This document shows positions 1 to 6,286 of a stretch of 23,188 nt of DNA, in pieces. The stretch comes from DAOUBF01 sp034432795 (GTDB taxonomy: Bacteria; Chloroflexota; Anaerolineae; DSLN01), in the NCBI GenBank assembly GCA_034432795.1, contig DAOUBF010000058.1:1-23188 (forward strand), read 5' to 3'. The notes beneath the pieces were generated by a model, which saw nothing but the letters and a program-made list of their open reading frames with translations, searched no databases and was not told the origin of the DNA. Numbering within the stretch: position 1 is the stretch's first letter; each line of letters starts with the position of its first letter. The position numbers and the translations under genes were made by a program.

Positions 1-420
1 GTTTGGGGGTTCCAGGCCCCGGAAGTCGGCCCAGGGGTAGAGGGGGAACTCGTGGTCAAAGAAGGAGTTGATGCGGCCGCCGCTGGTTCTGCGGTTGGAG
101 GCCTGGCGGAACTGGGCGGGGGAGCCGCCGAAGGTGGAGTTGGAGCCGTCGTAGGGGAAGGGGAGGTCCAGGAAGCCGCCGGAGGGGAGGGGGAAGGGAG
201 GGAGGGGCTGGGTGGTGGTGATGGGGGGTGGGGTGATCACAGGCGCGGGGGGAGCCGGGCAGTCAAATGCCGTCGTGGTGGCAGCCGCAGGGGTGGTGAA
301 CCGGAGGATCAGGGCGCGGCAGAGGAAGCAGAGCAACAGGGCCAGGAGGAGCAAAGCCAGTGCCAGGAGCAGCCGTGTCCGCGGCGCCTGTGGGATAGCA
401 CGTTCAATTTTAGTGAGCAT
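1..420 (-). CDS. Membrane-anchored, proline-rich extracytoplasmic protein, possible M23-type peptidase (5' part only)
   Basis: The reading frame opens at an ATG (420-418) and stays open for 140 codons to the left edge, so the C-terminus is missing. An AAGGGGGAT ribosome-binding sequence sits about 8 bases upstream. Residues 1-16 are basic (K4, R7, R14, R16). Residues 17-33 are a leucine-rich membrane helix (LLLALALLLLALLLCFL), followed by CR, so this is either an uncleaved signal anchor or a signal peptide. A Pro/Thr-rich linker runs over about residues 43-80. After it comes a segment with FLDLPFPYDGSNSTFGG and GGRINSFFDHEFPLYP. That segment reminds me of the start of secreted M23-like peptidases in Chloroflexota, but the zinc-binding HxGxD region would lie outside the window, so the function is a guess. 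It is the last gene seen in the eCIS transcription direction. A wall hydrolase next to a contractile injector would make sense, but this is inference. Confidence 0.6.
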   Translation of the reverse strand, partial: MLTKIERAIPQAPRTRLLLALALLLLALLLCFLCRALILRFTTPAAATTTAFDCPAPPAPVITPPPITTTQPLPPFPLPSGGFLDLPFPYDGSNSTFGGSPAQFRQASNRRTSGGRINSFFDHEFPLYPWADFRGLEPPN

Positions 421-444
421 GATAATATCCCCCTTCGGCGACAA

Positions 445-472
445 GTAGGGGCGCACGGCCGTGCGCCCCTAC
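445..472. repeat. 28-bp perfect palindrome
   Basis: GTAGGGGCGCACGG is followed directly by its exact reverse complement. It lies in the 127-bp gap between the Ig-repeat gene and the partial membrane-anchored gene. A degenerate 29-bp copy lies at 8935-8963. It can form a cruciform in DNA or a long hairpin in RNA. There is no U-tract, so it is not a typical intrinsic terminator. It most resembles a dispersed extragenic palindrome. Confidence 0.85.
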
Positions 473-475
473 AGG

Positions 476-545
476 TGACGGAGGACGGAGGGCGGAAGGG
501 GGATTACCCTCTGTCTTCCGCCGTCGGTCGTCTGTCGTCGTGTCA
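476..545. repeat. Intergenic GACGGAGGACGG/CCGTC hairpin repeat
   Basis: A run of GACGGAGGACGGAGG-type units on the left and CTTCCGCCGTCGGTCGTC-type units on the right can pair as an imperfect hairpin in the spacer after the Ig-repeat gene. Similar arrays lie at 2571-2620, 5289-5336, 13230-13316, 13785-13879 and 15600-15622. Confidence 0.6.
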
Positions 546-547
546 CC

Positions 548-2551
548 TCATCGTCTCACTGCGATCATGACCTGGTAAATGAAGCGGATCAGCGCGCGCG
601 CCGGCTCGGCGATGGGCAGGCCGAGGAACCAGCGGGAAATCGGGTGCCTGAGAATGGGGGTGACCTGGGCCTGCAGGTCTACATTCCCCCGCGCCCCCTC
701 ATCCATCGCAGCCAGAAGCAGCACGATCAGGAAGGCCACGATGAGGATCACGATGGCCCACTTCAGGAGGCGCCCTCCCACGCGCAGGAAGGCGGTCATG
801 ATCTGCGGCAACGCAGCCCCCTGCACCTGGGCCAGGGTGCCGGTCGTGCTCGCCAGCACGGTAGAGGCGTCCACCATGCCAGCCACGACGAACTTATGGA
901 CGCGACGTTGCTCCCCTGCCGCCAGCCTGTCCTTGGCCCGCACCGTCAATGTGGCAATGCCCTCCGCCCCAGGGGAGAGGACAATGGGATTGGGCTTGAT
1001 GGAGAACGCCAGGGCGTCCGCCTCGTCCTTGGCCTCAAACCAGATCTGGACAGGTTGGAGGCGGGGGTTGCTGGCCTTGATAGAATAGCGGGCGCTGCGC
1101 GGGTGGCTCTGTTGGGGCGGGATCAACTCCAGCGACACGGGCTGAATGCGCCTCTGAATGAAATGGCCGTCCGTGCGGGCGACCGGCACCAGGTCGCCTT
1201 CGCGGGTGGCCTCAATGGTAAACGTGTAGGGTTTTTCGCCCTCACCCTCAGCGTAGGCTTTGGCGCGCACCTTCACTTTCGCCTGGGTCTGGCCGCGCGG
1301 CGGCACAACCAGCTTGGGCGGGTCAAATTCGTACTCGCACCCTTCCTCCGGGTCCTGCCCGGACAGCACCAGGGTGGTCTCCATAGCGGCCAGGTTGGTG
1401 GCCAGAAGGGTGTATTCGGCCTCCAGTAGGGCGTTCTGCACGCGGGGACGCAGTTCCAGCGTGGGCGGCGGCGCGCCGACCTGGATCAGGCGCGCCTCGG
1501 CGCTGCGCGGCTCGGTGATGGCGTCACGCGGGGTAGTCGTGACTGTGAAAGCGATCTGCCGGCGTTCGTTCGGGCCGGGGAAGGTGCGCGGCTGGACACG
1601 CAGCTTGCTCGTGACGGTTTGCCGCGCTTGTAGCAACACGTGAGCAGGGTTGAAGGTGTAGTCGCACAGGCCCTCCGGGTCGCTGGCCGTCAGGTCAATC
1701 CATACATCGGTATTGCTGTTCCGGTCGCTGACCAGCGAGATGTCAAACTCGCGCCCGCCCTGGCTCTCGGCGTCACGCGGCCAGACGTTGAGCGTGAAGG
1801 CGGAATTGGGCTTGACCTCTACCTTCAGGGGAATCTCGGTGCGCTGGTTGAGGTTCAGATGGGAGAACACCCGCAGGGTAAAGGGATAGACCCCCACCGC
1901 GGTGTCCTCAGCGGGGCGGACGGTGAGGAGCGCGTTGCCCTTCTCATCCGGCTTTAGCGTCACCTGCGGCGGGTCAATGTTTACCCAGGTGGGGCGGATG
2001 CCGGTGATGTTAAAGCTGAAGGTGTCCAGGATGTTGCCCGCGTTGTGCAGGAGCAGGCGCCACTGCGCTGCCGGGGGCGGCAGTGGCGTGTCGGTCACCG
2101 GCTCGGCGATGACCTCAATTTGCGAAGCCGTCACGGGTTGCACCTCAGGGCGCGGGCGCTCCTCCTCAGGCTTCCGCTCCGTTGGACGCGTCTCCTCGAC
2201 CGGGGTGGTTGTGACCGGCTGGACCGGCAGAGGGATGTCCAGTTCAATGCGCCCCGTCCCCTGCACCTCCGGCCGCTCCTGCGAGACGGCCCGAACGATC
2301 AGGGTGTAGATCGCGCCCTGGGCATCTTGCGGTGGGTGGATGCGCACCCTGGCGCGGACCTCCTGCAGCGGAAAGGCCGAGACCTGATCCGGTACGATGT
2401 CGGCCCATCCCTCCGGCACACCTTCCACGCGCAGGTCGTAATGCTCAACTTCCTCCGACCGGTTGCGGATCAGCGCCGTGGCGCTGGCTTGCTCGCCCGG
2501 CTTGATTTGGATGCGCGTAGGATCAGTCGTGATAACAACGGGATCGGCCAT
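548..2551 (-). CDS. Ig-like repeat protein with a C-terminal membrane helix, eCIS-associated
   Basis: This 667-aa protein has no N-terminal signal peptide (it starts MADPVVITTDPTRIQIKPGE). It is built of several beta-sandwich repeats of about 100 residues, of the NEW3/COG1470 type. They carry patterns such as PGEQASATALIRNRS, and Pro-rich strands ending in LTVRP or VKVRAKA. A charged Pro/Glu-rich linker lies at about residues 110-160. A single strong hydrophobic helix spans about residues 596-615 (WAIVILIVAFLIVLLLAA), followed by a 52-residue tail with a second amphipathic stretch. This suggests tail-anchored topology with the Ig domains in the cytoplasm. It is the last gene of the structural block, after the gpI-like gene, where tail fibre or attachment genes often lie. 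A role as baseplate-to-membrane anchor is my inference. The ATG at 2551 is preceded by the GGAGGTTGACATC leader shared with three other genes. Confidence 0.8.
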   Translation of the reverse strand: MADPVVITTDPTRIQIKPGEQASATALIRNRSEEVEHYDLRVEGVPEGWADIVPDQVSAFPLQEVRARVRIHPPQDAQGAIYTLIVRAVSQERPEVQGTGRIELDIPLPVQPVTTTPVEETRPTERKPEEERPRPEVQPVTASQIEVIAEPVTDTPLPPPAAQWRLLLHNAGNILDTFSFNITGIRPTWVNIDPPQVTLKPDEKGNALLTVRPAEDTAVGVYPFTLRVFSHLNLNQRTEIPLKVEVKPNSAFTLNVWPRDAESQGGREFDISLVSDRNSNTDVWIDLTASDPEGLCDYTFNPAHVLLQARQTVTSKLRVQPRTFPGPNERRQIAFTVTTTPRDAITEPRSAEARLIQVGAPPPTLELRPRVQNALLEAEYTLLATNLAAMETTLVLSGQDPEEGCEYEFDPPKLVVPPRGQTQAKVKVRAKAYAEGEGEKPYTFTIEATREGDLVPVARTDGHFIQRRIQPVSLELIPPQQSHPRSARYSIKASNPRLQPVQIWFEAKDEADALAFSIKPNPIVLSPGAEGIATLTVRAKDRLAAGEQRRVHKFVVAGMVDASTVLASTTGTLAQVQGAALPQIMTAFLRVGGRLLKWAIVILIVAFLIVLLLAAMDEGARGNVDLQAQVTPILRHPISRWFLGLPIAEPARALIRFIYQVMIAVRR

Positions 2552-2556
2552 GATGT

Positions 2557-2569
2557 CAACCTCCGGTTG
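2557..2569 (-). promoter_or_regulatory. Shine-Dalgarno hairpin CAACC-GGA-GGTTG
   Basis: On the minus strand this reads CAACCGGAGGTTG, a five-base inverted repeat around GGA that contains the ribosome-binding sequence GGAGG. It ends 5 bases before the ATG of the Ig-repeat gene. Identical copies precede the gp25, 972-aa DUF4157 and tail-chaperone genes. Confidence 0.7.
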
Positions 2570-2570
2570 A

Positions 2571-2620
2571 CGACGGAGGACGGATAACGGATCACCCTCC
2601 GTCTATCGTCTTCCGTCCGC
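2571..2620. repeat. Intergenic GACGGAGG...CCTCCGTC hairpin repeat
   Basis: The spacer between the gpI-like gene and the Ig-repeat gene consists of CGACGGAGGACGGATAACGG and a pairing arm with CCCTCCGTCTATCGTCTTCC. It belongs to the same family as the other GACGGAGGACGG spacers here. Confidence 0.6.
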
Positions 2621-3178
2621 TTAGGCTTTCTCTAAGCGCAACGTGTAAGTGGTGTGAGCTGGCTTCTCCTCCTCAATGATACCCCGGACGCGGTCCTGGT
2701 CAATGGCCTCCGGGTTGGGGAGGCGCAAGACGACCGTGAAATGAAAGGGGTTTTCGTCCGTGCCGTCCTCTATGATCTCCGGGGTAACCCCGGTGTAGAT
2801 CGTGAGGTAATCGCGCAGCGCCCCGGCGGTGCCGCGGCGGCGATACAGGTCGGCGGCGCGGCGGATCAGTTCGCGGCGGCGGGCTTCGGGCCAGTTCTCG
2901 TCCAGAACCAGGTCCACCCACGTGCCCAGCCAGGGCAAAAACTCCGCAGGCGTCAGGCGCGGGTCAAAATAGGCGTACAGCACGTCTATCTGGCGTTCCA
3001 GGGGCAGCCAGATATCGTCAAAGATGCGCAGGAAGCCGTCCAGGAAAGGGTCATCGCTGTAGATGCCGGGCAAATATTTCAGCAGGCGGCAGTGTTCAGG
3101 GACAGCCCGCACATCTATGGCGAACCTGCCGTCCCCGCTGATCCTGATGTCCTCTCTGAGCCTGAGGTCCGTGCTCAT
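2621..3178 (-). CDS. Phage tail protein I-like baseplate protein (P2 gpI family)
   Basis: This 185-aa protein matches the phage tail protein I family. The core LKYLPGIYSDDPFLDGFLRI is followed by a WLPLERQIDVLYAYFDP helix. Next come the characteristic FLPWLGTWVDL and WPEARRRELIRRAADLYRRR, then GTAGALRDYLTIYTGV, and a C-terminal beta segment. In P2-like tails this protein joins the baseplate wedge to gpJ, and in eCIS it fills the Pvc12-like position. The ATG at 3178 has an AGAGGGGAAC ribosome-binding site. The gene lies 21 bases after the gpJ-like gene, which fits cotranslation of the baseplate pair. Confidence 0.85.
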   Translation of the reverse strand: MSTDLRLREDIRISGDGRFAIDVRAVPEHCRLLKYLPGIYSDDPFLDGFLRIFDDIWLPLERQIDVLYAYFDPRLTPAEFLPWLGTWVDLVLDENWPEARRRELIRRAADLYRRRGTAGALRDYLTIYTGVTPEIIEDGTDENPFHFTVVLRLPNPEAIDQDRVRGIIEEEKPAHTTYTLRLEKA

Positions 3179-3199
3179 GCTTTGTTCCCCTCTGATCGG

Positions 3200-5269
3200 T
3201 TAACGTGCCAGGTAAACATTATGGTAATACGAGACGATGACGCCATTGGCCGGGACCTCAATGACCTGGCTGCTTTTGCCCAGGCGTTGGCCCACCGGAT
3301 CGCTCAGATCAATCGGATAGAGTTTCAACTCCGTGGCGTACTCCACCCCTGGCACAGTTTGGATCAAAGCGTAAACTTTGTCAATTGTCAGGGGCTGACC
3401 GAAGGGCCAACCCTTCCCATCCGGCCCACCGTAAAGCGGGTGCAGGAAGCGATACAGCGCGACTTTGACATCGCGGCGCACGCGTTCCGGCTCGGCCTTG
3501 GGCTGGGGTTTAATGCGCGTCTCCACAGCCACCCAGATGTATTGCGGCTCGCGGACCGCTAGGCGGGTGGTGAGCAGGCGGCGCTCGTCCAGGTAGTCAC
3601 GCAGGCGTAGCTCTGTGGCCGGGGGCAGCTTAAGCTGGGCTTGAAGCTCAGCTTCCACCGCCAGGCGGCGTTCCTCCTGAGGCAGGGCCTCGCGCAAGGC
3701 AATGTGGCGCTCAATCTCGTCGCCCTCCAAGGGCGGCAGGCCGGGGATGACCAACAGGAGGACGGTGCCGGGGGCAACCGGGCTGAAGCCCGGTACTGGG
3801 GGGTCGTCCGGGCGGGGCTGGAGGCAGCGCACCCGACCGACGCCCTCCACCTGCCCGGCCAGGAACTCGTAGTCGTCGGCGGTGACGGCGCGGAAGCGCG
3901 TGCGCAGGACGGAGGGGGCGCGCATCTTGGCATCCTCCAGCGTCTGCGCCTCCAGCCCGCCGGTGAGGGGGAAGCGATTGGTGACCGAGGCCACATAGGG
4001 CACAGTGCTTTTCAGCACCTTGACGCGGCCCTCGGCCACATTGCCGCGCACGCCACCGCCAATGCGGTAGCGCCGCATACGGATGCGCCTCCCCAAAGGT
4101 GGGGCCGCGCCGAACTGCGGCTCGGTACCATCGCGTTGGCGGATGGCCGGGCCGAACTCAATCTGGCCGGAGACCGGGTCAATCACATAGTGCTTGTCGC
4201 TGGGCCGGGAGTCGCCAAAGTCGGCCACAGCCTGCCAGGGCTCCCAATCCCCATCCTCGGTTTCCACTTCCACGACCTCTTCCGGCCCCTCCGGCTTGAG
4301 AATGTTGCTGTGTTGCAGGCGAAAGCGTTGGGCGGGCTGGCCGTTGCTGATGCCCAGTTCCTCCGGCCCGACGGGGAGGGCGTGCGTCACCGGCACGGTG
4401 ATGCCGATGGTATAGGCGTTCACGCGGCGGATGCGGGGCGAACGGGCGTAGGGCGTTTCGCCGGGCAGGAGGTCGGTGACCGGCGAGCAACGCAGCCAGG
4501 TGCGGGCTTCGCGCAACTGCAGGCGGTGCGGCTGGCAACGGTAGGGCAGGTGCAGGCGCACCTCGCCGTTCTGGTTCAGCCCGGCGGTCGTGTCCCTGGC
4601 CACCGGCACGGCCTCCCACTTGAACTCCGCGCCGCGCCAGACCTCCCAGCGCCAGGGCGGTTTATCCGGATCAATGCCGATGCCAACCTTCTCGCACTCA
4701 AATTGGACCACCAGCGTGTGGGCGCTCAGGTCTTCGTCAAAGCCCAAGTAGAAGGCCTGGGGGGGCGTGGGTGGATTGCCCCAGGCCTCAAAGGGCGTGT
4801 CCTCTTTGAGCGCGCGGGATTGGTCCTGATAGTCCTCGCCATCCGCGCTGGTGAGCACCCAGCGCGGACGGGGAGGCAGCACCTCGGCATCCCGGTCGGT
4901 GGTGAAGACGATAGCCTCTTCCGTCTCGGTGCGCTCGGTGGCCACCTCGGTCCACCTGGGGATGATCATGCGGCGCTCGGGCGTGGGCGCGCTGGAGAGG
5001 ATGAGGGTGACATCGCCCCTGGCGGGTTGCGCCGGCGCCAGCCGCACGCCGATCAGGTCCAGGAAGGTGATGAAGTTCTTGTCGGGGACCTGATTCAGTC
5101 GGAACAGATACTGTTCGGTCATCCAGGCGAACAGTTCAATCAGCGTGACGCCCGGATCGCTGACGTTGTGGTCCGTCCACTGCGGGCAATAGCGCGGGAT
5201 GCGCCGCTTGGCCTCATCCACCAGGTCCTGAAAACGCCGGTCATCCAGATTAGGCACAGGTAATAGCAT
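3200..5269 (-). CDS. Baseplate J-like wedge protein (gpJ/gp6, Pvc11-like)
   Basis: This 689-aa protein starts MLLPVPNLDDRRFQDLVDEA, with the conserved IPRYCPQWTDHNVSDPGVTL that opens eCIS baseplate J proteins. It continues with LIELFAWMTEQYLFRLNQVP. The C-terminal half has the Baseplate_J core (APSVLRTRFRAVTADDYEFL) and a terminal KVYALIQTVPGVEYATEL region. It forms the wedge ring that holds the hub and triggers sheath contraction. I chose the ATG at 5269 because AAGGAGG lies 10 bases upstream. A longer frame back to 5317 would be encoded by spacer repeat DNA and is unlikely. The coding sequence contains a 27-bp palindromic repeat at 3776-3802 (protein PPVPGFSPVAPG), also present as an intergenic copy at 6237-6263. 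Confidence 0.92.
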   Translation of the reverse strand: MLLPVPNLDDRRFQDLVDEAKRRIPRYCPQWTDHNVSDPGVTLIELFAWMTEQYLFRLNQVPDKNFITFLDLIGVRLAPAQPARGDVTLILSSAPTPERRMIIPRWTEVATERTETEEAIVFTTDRDAEVLPPRPRWVLTSADGEDYQDQSRALKEDTPFEAWGNPPTPPQAFYLGFDEDLSAHTLVVQFECEKVGIGIDPDKPPWRWEVWRGAEFKWEAVPVARDTTAGLNQNGEVRLHLPYRCQPHRLQLREARTWLRCSPVTDLLPGETPYARSPRIRRVNAYTIGITVPVTHALPVGPEELGISNGQPAQRFRLQHSNILKPEGPEEVVEVETEDGDWEPWQAVADFGDSRPSDKHYVIDPVSGQIEFGPAIRQRDGTEPQFGAAPPLGRRIRMRRYRIGGGVRGNVAEGRVKVLKSTVPYVASVTNRFPLTGGLEAQTLEDAKMRAPSVLRTRFRAVTADDYEFLAGQVEGVGRVRCLQPRPDDPPVPGFSPVAPGTVLLLVIPGLPPLEGDEIERHIALREALPQEERRLAVEAELQAQLKLPPATELRLRDYLDERRLLTTRLAVREPQYIWVAVETRIKPQPKAEPERVRRDVKVALYRFLHPLYGGPDGKGWPFGQPLTIDKVYALIQTVPGVEYATELKLYPIDLSDPVGQRLGKSSQVIEVPANGVIVSYYHNVYLAR
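3776..3802. repeat. 27-bp CCGGGCTGAAGCCCGG-containing repeat, copy inside the gpJ gene
   Basis: It is identical over 27 bases to 6237-6263. The core is the palindrome CCGGGCTGAAGCCCGG (one mismatch pair in the loop), followed by TACTGGGGG. Here it is translated as part of a Pro/Gly-rich loop of the gpJ-like protein. Confidence 0.8.
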
Positions 5270-5288
5270 GATAATGGGCCTCCTTAGA

Positions 5289-5336
5289 CAGACGACAGAC
5301 GACGGACGGCAGATCAATGGTCATCGTCTGTCGTCT
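5289..5336. repeat. Intergenic GACAGACGAC...GTCGTCTGTCGTC hairpin repeat
   Basis: In the 65-bp spacer between gp25 and the gpJ-like gene, GACAGACGACAGACGACGG pairs with CATCGTCTGTCGTC across a short loop. It lies just before the gpJ ribosome-binding site. Confidence 0.6.
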
Positions 5337-5727
5337 ATTCCCCTGGGATGCGGTAGAACGGGTACACCAGACTGCGCTCATCATGCGTGGATTTGATCCG
5401 ATAGCGAATCTCAATGAGCATCACATGGTCGCGCTCCGGCTCGGTGCGGGCGATCACGTCTATCAACTCAATGCGCGGTTCCCAGAATGTCAGGGCCTCC
5501 TGGACATACAGTTCGGCCCGGCCAAAGGTCTCGGCGTTCGCCGGGGCAAACACCAACTCGTGCAGGCGGCTGCCGAAGGTGGGGCGCATCACCCGCTGGC
5601 CGACCGGTGTGCTCAAGATAATATAGATAGCCTGCCGGATGTCCTCATCGCCTGAAGCCAGGGCGATCCCACCGCGGCCATCTGGCCGGGGTGGAAAGGC
5701 CCAGCCTGTTCCCAGAAAGTCGCTCAT
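5335..5727 (-). CDS. gp25-like baseplate wedge protein (GPW/gp25 family, Pvc9-like)
   Basis: This 130-aa protein has the usual gp25 length. The order is FLGTGWAFPPRPD at the N-terminus, then IALASGDEDIRQAIYIILST. The diagnostic TPVGQRVMRPTFGSRLHELV follows, then a helix ending in EALTFWEPRIELIDV and a strand with HVMLIEIRYRI. The EPRI segment is the family signature. gp25 nucleates sheath assembly on the baseplate. The gene sits between PAAR and the gpJ-like gene, a standard eCIS order. The ATG at 5727 carries the GGAGGTTGACACT leader shared with three other genes. Confidence 0.95.
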   Translation of the reverse strand: MSDFLGTGWAFPPRPDGRGGIALASGDEDIRQAIYIILSTPVGQRVMRPTFGSRLHELVFAPANAETFGRAELYVQEALTFWEPRIELIDVIARTEPERDHVMLIEIRYRIKSTHDERSLVYPFYRIPGE

Positions 5728-5732
5728 AGTGT

Positions 5733-5745
5733 CAACCTCCGGTTG
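5733..5745 (-). promoter_or_regulatory. Shine-Dalgarno hairpin CAACC-GGA-GGTTG
   Basis: The minus strand reads CAACCGGAGGTTG, ending 5 bases before the gp25 ATG. The GGAGG ribosome-binding sequence forms the loop and 3' arm of the small hairpin. Confidence 0.7.
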
Positions 5746-5753
5746 ACGACGGA

Positions 5754-5864
5754 AGAGGTACTCAACGGATTGCTGTCAATGGATTCTGAGAACGGATTGA
5801 ACGGATTATCTAAGGTACTCAACGGATTATCTACAGGAATCAAGGAAACTGAATCAAGGAAACT
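5754..5864. repeat. Degenerate AACGGATT repeats and a 14-bp tandem duplication
   Basis: The 163-bp gap between PAAR and gp25 contains GGTACTCAACGGATT twice (from 5757 and from 5814), with further AACGGATT units between them. It also has an exact tandem duplication of GAATCAAGGAAACT (5837-5850 and 5851-5864). I see no gene here. Related TCCGTTCAATCCGT and AATCCGTTG units lie in the spacer at 8180-8215. Confidence 0.7.
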
Positions 5865-5890
5865 GACGGACCCCCTCCGTCCTCTGCCCG

Positions 5891-6193
5891 CTACGGGCCG
5901 ATCAACACCGTCGGGAAGCCGCCGACGATCACATCGGGCGGCCCGACGCAGGTGGCCATGTCGCCCATACGCGCCGCCGGTTGGCCGCCGATGAGCACGG
6001 TGGGGCTGCCCGGCGGCAGGATCGGCCCGCCGACATGCGGGACGGGCGGCGTGCCCGGCGTGACCATGGGGCAGGTGTGCATGTCGCCGACGCGCGCCGC
6101 CGGTTGCCCGCCGATCAACACCATGGGGAAACCGACCGTGATCACCCCACCGTGCGCTGTCATATCGCCCATACGGGCGGCTGGTTGTGGCAT
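5891..6193 (-). CDS. PAAR-domain spike tip protein (Pvc10-like)
   Basis: This 100-aa PAAR protein contains two copies of VLIGGQPAARxGDM followed by TC, and starts MPQPAARMGDMTAHGGVI. It ends with GGFPTVLIGP. The repeats build the cone that caps the VgrG trimer and sharpens the needle. The histidine and cysteines (TAHGG, HTCP, ATC) are typical metal-binding positions. The ATG at 6193 has AAGAGGTG about 6 bases upstream. It is directly followed by gp25 and preceded by the VgrG-like gene, as usual for eCIS. There is no C-terminal toxin extension. Confidence 0.95.
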   Translation of the reverse strand: MPQPAARMGDMTAHGGVITVGFPMVLIGGQPAARVGDMHTCPMVTPGTPPVPHVGGPILPPGSPTVLIGGQPAARMGDMATCVGPPDVIVGGFPTVLIGP

Positions 6194-6204
6194 CGTTCAC
6201 CTCT

Positions 6205-6284
6205 TGCTCTCCCCTCACCCCCGACCCTCTCTCCCGAACCGGGCTGAAGCCCGGTACTGGGGGAGAGGGGGAAAGACAGGGGAG
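6205..6284. repeat. Long intergenic hairpin with the CCGGGCTGAAGCCCGG palindrome
   Basis: The spacer between the VgrG-like and PAAR genes contains CCCTCTCTCCC and GGGGGAGAGGGG arms flanking the CCGGGCTGAAGCCCGG palindrome. It includes the 27-bp repeat shared with 3776-3802 (copy at 6237-6263). It could form a strong RNA hairpin, but there is no U-tract. Confidence 0.7.
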
Positions 6285-6286
6285 GG

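Noticed and set aside
52..570. Gly/Glu-rich plus-strand frame at the left edge
   Set aside because: It is the antisense of the Pro-rich stalk of the partial minus-strand gene, whose frame, start and signal anchor are better supported.
3641..5263. 540-codon open frame on the plus strand opposite the gpJ-like gene
   Set aside because: It is an antisense shadow of GC-rich codons. The minus-strand product is a clear baseplate J protein with a good ribosome-binding site.
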